From Candidatus Omnitrophota bacterium (lineage in GTDB: Bacteria > Omnitrophota > Gorgyraeia > Zapsychrales > Fredricksoniimonadaceae), in contig JAHFGE010000050.1 in assembly GCA_023247575.1 (NCBI GenBank), positions 1 to 10,031 on the forward strand: DNA of 10,031 nucleotides. The letters run 5' to 3'. Shown in pieces: positions 6,758 to 10,031 of this stretch. Below the pieces are notes generated by a model, which worked only from the letters and a program-made list of their open reading frames with translations, ran no database searches and was not told where the DNA came from. A program made the translations under genes and the position numbers. Position 1 is the stretch's first letter; each line of letters starts with the position of its first letter.

Positions 6758-9275
6758 AGGGGTGCTCCTTCACACAAAGATGAATTGCTTGGATGAGATT
6801 GCCGTTGCATTCATTAGCCTTCGCATAAAGATATTCATTATTGCGCGGTTCGGAATTAGCAGCCCAATACAAAAATGGGTCAGGGATAAGGCGTATAATT
6901 CCGGTACAAGATTCGGTTATCACAAAAGCTTCTGAATATTTTCCTTTCACGGTCTCAATGGTTTTTAGAGCTTCCAGAATTCCTGTTGGCAAAGACAAGC
7001 GGTCTTTTAACAAATCAATTAAACTGGATTCCTGTTTAAGGAAGATCTTATTAGAAGCATTAGCAACAATGGCCAAGCCGGTTTCATGGCGGGTTAAATC
7101 AGCCAGTTCCTGAGTGATCGCCACTACAGAACAGCGATATTTACGAAAAGTTTTGAAGGCGTTGGTAATAAAATCGGCGGTGTTTTTGACTTTCAACAAT
7201 GACCAAGCTTCATCAATCAACAAATATTTACGTTTAGGTTTCATATCTGGTGATGAGACAAAAGCGGTCATAAAAAACATTAAATTAAGCAAAACAGCTA
7301 GTTGTAGATCAGGATAAGTGCTTAAATTGGCAAGTTCAAAGACGGTAAATCGCCCGTTAATTTTAAATTCGTTGGCCCCGTCAAAAAATCCGCCGTAAGG
7401 GCCTCGTTGAGTAAAGGGCGTTAAACGTAAAGCTAAAGTCGGACCCATAACTGAATTAATGCCAAAGGTTTCATTAAATTGATTGTCATTAAGAACAGAT
7501 ACCACCCCTGAAAGAGTTATTTCCTGTTGTGGTTTCCTTTGTTCATAAGCCCTTAAGACCGCTTTCTGCAATAACCCTTCTTCCTCCCGGCTTAGACGAT
7601 CACGCTCATCGCCGCCGGAGGCCATTTGCGATAATAAAGACATCAAAAATGATAAATTTTCAGGTGTGGGTTCATGAATAAAAGGATTGATTCTCACAGG
7701 CGTATTAAGATTGAAACTGATATATTGCCCATCCAGAATTGAACTTAATTTTTTATAGGAATCCCCTTTATCCAAAACAAAGAAATGAGATCCCAGACGG
7801 TCATTTTGCAAAATGAAATCATTCATAAAAAAACTTTTTCCTGCGCCGGAAGCACCTATGACCACCCCATGCGGATTGATATTAGAATCAAAAAAATCTA
7901 AAAATACGATTTCACCTCGGCGGTTTAAGTAAAGTTGAGTGGGTGTCTTGGTCCCCTTTAATGAGCCATAAAGTGGCAGCATATCAGCGGCATTGGAAGC
8001 CATAAGCCTTTTGGCCCGACGAATGAATCTTTCATAATAAGGGTCAAAATTTAAAGGAAGACAGGTCAAGAAAAGTGAAGCCCCAATGAGTTCTTCTTTG
8101 ACCCCTTCGCAATTAAGACGGTTAAGGATATTCATAATCTGGCCAGCATATTCCTCTACCCTTTCTTCCTGGCTCTCTCTAATGATAAAATGAACCCGGG
8201 CATGAATGATTTTTTGACCACTTTTAAATAAATCAGTTAAAGTTTCATCCAGCTCTTTCTTTTTCTCAATAGCCTCCACACTCTTGTCTCCCAGCCAGTT
8301 ATCCTGGTGCATGAAGGCAAAGCTTTTTTGCATATGCAAATGATCCATGGCTGCTTGTAAAGGTGGTACGGTAAAATTAATCACCATCATGAAGTCCGAT
8401 GCTACATCCAAAAGGCAAAAGCGGGTGCCCTGGTATAACTCACGGCTGAACATTCCGGATATCGTCTCAGAAGGCAGCTCTTTTAGACTAACGATGCGTG
8501 TATGATAACCTTCCAAAATAAACCCATAAGGAGTGGTGGACGGTACATTGTAAAGGACCTGCTCACGCAAAATGGCTTTCTGATCAATCTTAATTTGAGG
8601 AATGTGCTGTGAACGTTTGGGATTAAGAAGCTGATAAAGCCACAACATAAGTTTTTGATCATCAATGATCTGATAATCAATGCCAGCTGCCTGTAAAACA
8701 CCTTCGATTAAACCGCTATATTTGATTAACTCTTGCCGATGATCAATGATTTGATCTATTGTCTGCTGTTCGGCCTCCTCTTTGCCTTGGACCACACCTA
8801 AAGCTTTCTGCCAAAAGGATGAATAAAACCACTCAGGAAAAAACCTCAAAGTCAAAAAGGCGTCTATGTTCTTAGATGAAAATTTATTAGTTTTGGAATT
8901 AAAAAATCCCTCCAAAGATTCTTTAATATGCTCCGTCTTGCCCTTGGCAAAAATACTTGGGCCTTGATACCCCTCCCGAAAATTTTCATAAACTTGTAAC
9001 TTTTCCTGAATCTGGTTGGAACAACACAGAATAATCTGGCAGGCTAGCTTTTCTGTTGGTATGCGATTCAATAAATTTTCTATATGCGAAGATAAGCTTA
9101 AAAAATAATCCTGTTCCTTTCCTTCTGTCTCGTACAGGCTGATTTTCCACACCCTTCCTAAACTGCCGTCAGCAAGAAGAAAAGTTTGATTGCTGTATTC
9201 GATAAATGGCAGCAGATCAACCAAACTGTAGCCTTCTTCAAATATCTTCTCCATCTGTTGAGTTGTAATTGCCAT
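6744..9275 (-). CDS. traC: TraC/VirB4-family type IV secretion ATPase
   Basis: TraC/VirB4 ATPases sit at the cytoplasmic base of type IV secretion systems and power pilus assembly and substrate transfer. The product is 843 aa, near the 875 aa of F-plasmid TraC. The N-terminal TraC domain (about 20-240) opens with LLPFIEYSNQTFLLADGSLG, matching the family's P-Y and DGS-G pattern. The Walker A motif GASGAGKS is at 474-481, LDKGDSYKKL at 501-510, the Walker B KYLLIDEAW at 683-691 with catalytic Glu689, and the TQEL segment at 721-724. DPFLYWAANSEP follows at 799-810, a TraC-type C-terminus. No membrane segment is evident. All key residues are present, so it should be active. It overlaps the upstream lipoprotein gene by 38 bp and the downstream one by 14 bp. 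ATG 9275 has a purine-rich leader with AGGA about 11 bases upstream. A later in-frame ATG at 9254 is a less likely start. Confidence 0.95.
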   Translation of the reverse strand: MAITTQQMEKIFEEGYSLVDLLPFIEYSNQTFLLADGSLGRVWKISLYETEGKEQDYFLSLSSHIENLLNRIPTEKLACQIILCCSNQIQEKLQVYENFREGYQGPSIFAKGKTEHIKESLEGFFNSKTNKFSSKNIDAFLTLRFFPEWFYSSFWQKALGVVQGKEEAEQQTIDQIIDHRQELIKYSGLIEGVLQAAGIDYQIIDDQKLMLWLYQLLNPKRSQHIPQIKIDQKAILREQVLYNVPSTTPYGFILEGYHTRIVSLKELPSETISGMFSRELYQGTRFCLLDVASDFMMVINFTVPPLQAAMDHLHMQKSFAFMHQDNWLGDKSVEAIEKKKELDETLTDLFKSGQKIIHARVHFIIRESQEERVEEYAGQIMNILNRLNCEGVKEELIGASLFLTCLPLNFDPYYERFIRRAKRLMASNAADMLPLYGSLKGTKTPTQLYLNRRGEIVFLDFFDSNINPHGVVIGASGAGKSFFMNDFILQNDRLGSHFFVLDKGDSYKKLSSILDGQYISFNLNTPVRINPFIHEPTPENLSFLMSLLSQMASGGDERDRLSREEEGLLQKAVLRAYEQRKPQQEITLSGVVSVLNDNQFNETFGINSVMGPTLALRLTPFTQRGPYGGFFDGANEFKINGRFTVFELANLSTYPDLQLAVLLNLMFFMTAFVSSPDMKPKRKYLLIDEAWSLLKVKNTADFITNAFKTFRKYRCSVVAITQELADLTRHETGLAIVANASNKIFLKQESSLIDLLKDRLSLPTGILEALKTIETVKGKYSEAFVITESCTGIIRLIPDPFLYWAANSEPRNNEYLYAKANECNGNLIQAIHLCVKEHPYGLS
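6765..6770 (-). promoter_or_regulatory. Ribosome binding site of the second lipoprotein gene
   Basis: AAGGAG lies seven bases before ATG 6757, inside the last codons of the TraC-like gene, and supports that start. Confidence 0.6.
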
Positions 9276-9705
9276 AGTCTTTCTTTTCCTTTCTTAGTTC
9301 TGGTGTTTTAGCAGAGCTAGTAGCCAAAGGGACAACAATAGGTAATCGGGCATCAATTTTTTTTTCATCGATAAACCAAGTAGGAGGTTGAATCATGACA
9401 TAACTCCAGTGGCCAGCAATCATAACATCAGCATCTTCTTCGGATTTATGATCAGGAATCCACACCTTACGTACCACCGGTTCATTCATCACAGGAATAT
9501 AAGGTTTTACGTATCCGAATGTTTTTTGCTCTTTAAGATTATTCTCTATAAATTTAGCCATATCTTTTTGAGCGTCCCCTGTGCTTTGGGCATAAATATC
9601 CATCATCGTCATTGGCTGTACCCTCTTTTGGGCAACCGCCTTATGCCAGGCGCAGCCATTAATCCATATAATGCCCATGAGTAAAATTGCTTTTAGCCAA
9701 ACCAT
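9238..9705 (-). CDS. traV: TraV-like type IV secretion lipoprotein
   Basis: The 155-aa product has a lipoprotein signal peptide with lipobox INGC (Cys18). The mature part includes PVVRKVWIPDH (about 77-87) and HWSYVMIQPPTW (98-109), resembling the conserved P-V-x-R-x-W-I-P/A block and the SYV...W block of TraV proteins. TraV is the VirB7-like lipoprotein that, with TraK and TraB, forms the outer-membrane core of F-type systems. Its place between a TraB-like and a TraC-like gene is that of traV in F-type operons and supports the assignment. AAGGGAG (9715-9721) stands nine bases before ATG 9705, which overlaps the TraB-like gene by 47 bp. The sequence is short and divergent, so the name rests on motif plus order. 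Confidence 0.7.
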   Translation of the reverse strand: MVWLKAILLMGIIWINGCAWHKAVAQKRVQPMTMMDIYAQSTGDAQKDMAKFIENNLKEQKTFGYVKPYIPVMNEPVVRKVWIPDHKSEEDADVMIAGHWSYVMIQPPTWFIDEKKIDARLPIVVPLATSSAKTPELRKEKKDYGNYNSTDGEDI

Positions 9706-10031
9706 TAATGGTCACTCCCTTTTGAACAATGAAAAACACCTTAGCTCCATTGTTAATATGTACCGCTGGAACCAAATTCTCAGCCTGTTTGCCATAAAAG
9801 TCTGCTAACTTGCCGGCACTTTGAGCCACCCCAGAAAATAAAGCATTCTTGCCAGGACTTCCCGTCACATCTTTGCTGGTGTCCCCCTGTAAAGTTTTAT
9901 GGGTGGTAACTTGGGCATCCGCAATCGCCTGGGCCCCACCAGAGACGAATCCTCCCAAAAAACTAAGTGCCAATTGGCGTCCGCTGTTATACACCACCTG
10001 ACCTTTAATTCCTAATTCACCGGATTCATCA
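9659..10031 (-). CDS. traB: TraB/VirB10-like core protein, C-terminal part (runs off right edge)
   Basis: The frame is open to the right edge without a start that must be used, and 123 codons plus the stop are visible. The segment starts DESGELGIKGQVVYNSGR (from 10030), then LALSFLGGFVSGGAQA, and ends with VPAVHINNGAKVFFIVQKGV. This is the pattern of the last third of TraB/VirB10/TrbI proteins: an I-G-I-K-G-x-V-V block, a Gly/Ala-rich helix pair that crosses the outer membrane, and a closing P-x-V-x-I-x-x-G-x-x-V-x-F-x-x-x-x-G-V strand. These proteins span both membranes and gate the channel. The GTG codons at 9997 and 9994 are internal, since homologous sequence continues upstream of them. 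DotG/IcmE has a related C-terminus and cannot be fully ruled out, but the traV-traC neighbours favour TraB. Confidence 0.75.
   Translation of the reverse strand, partial: DESGELGIKGQVVYNSGRQLALSFLGGFVSGGAQAIADAQVTTHKTLQGDTSKDVTGSPGKNALFSGVAQSAGKLADFYGKQAENLVPAVHINNGAKVFFIVQKGVTINGLAKSNFTHGHYMD

Noticed and set aside
9659..9997. Separate 112-aa protein starting with GTG at 9997
   Set aside because: The frame continues upstream to the window edge with TraB-like sequence (DESGELGIKGQ), so the GTG is an internal valine codon.

Overview
All genes in this window lie on the minus strand and so read from high to low coordinates. Two functional modules are visible, separated by a 95-bp gap at 4793-4887. 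The cell must be a diderm (Gram-negative-type) bacterium, because the left module makes the Kdo-lipid A core of lipopolysaccharide and the right module encodes outer-membrane lipoproteins and a secretin. The fusion of an LpxL-type acyltransferase to an ELM1-like domain, the dense gene overlaps and the GC-rich palindromic repeats are compatible with an uncultured diderm lineage such as Omnitrophota. That placement is a guess from gene style, not a demonstrated identity.

Right module (10031 to 4888): a type IV secretion / conjugation-type locus. It holds the 3' end of a TraB/VirB10-like gene, a TraV-like lipoprotein, a complete TraC/VirB4-family ATPase (843 aa, Walker A and B intact), a second small lipoprotein with a related core motif, and a full-length 517-aa secretin of the MshL/PilN type. 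TraB-TraV-TraC is the F-plasmid gene order. The full secretin straight after it is not part of the F set, in which the channel ring is built from TraV, TraB and the short secretin-like TraK. All five genes overlap their neighbours (47, 38, 14 and 143 bp), so they are almost certainly co-transcribed and translationally coupled.

Gap (4793-4887): it contains a near-perfect Shine-Dalgarno sequence followed by an ATG and an ORF of only eight codons. A TATAAT box lies seven bases before the GTG start of waaA. This looks like a module boundary, possibly a recombination scar.

Left module (4792 to 1): waaA (Kdo transferase), lpxK (lipid A 4'-kinase), an lpxL-like acyltransferase fused to an ELM1-like domain, and the first 176 codons of a GT4-type glycosyltransferase that runs off the left edge. 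Adjacent genes overlap or share stop/start bases. The products act in sequence at the inner membrane: LpxK phosphorylates the lipid A disaccharide, WaaA adds Kdo, the LpxL domain adds a secondary acyl chain, and the glycosyltransferase probably extends the core. The most unusual item is a 121-bp compound palindromic repeat inside waaA (4025-4145). It is translated in frame as about 40 extra residues in the interdomain linker.
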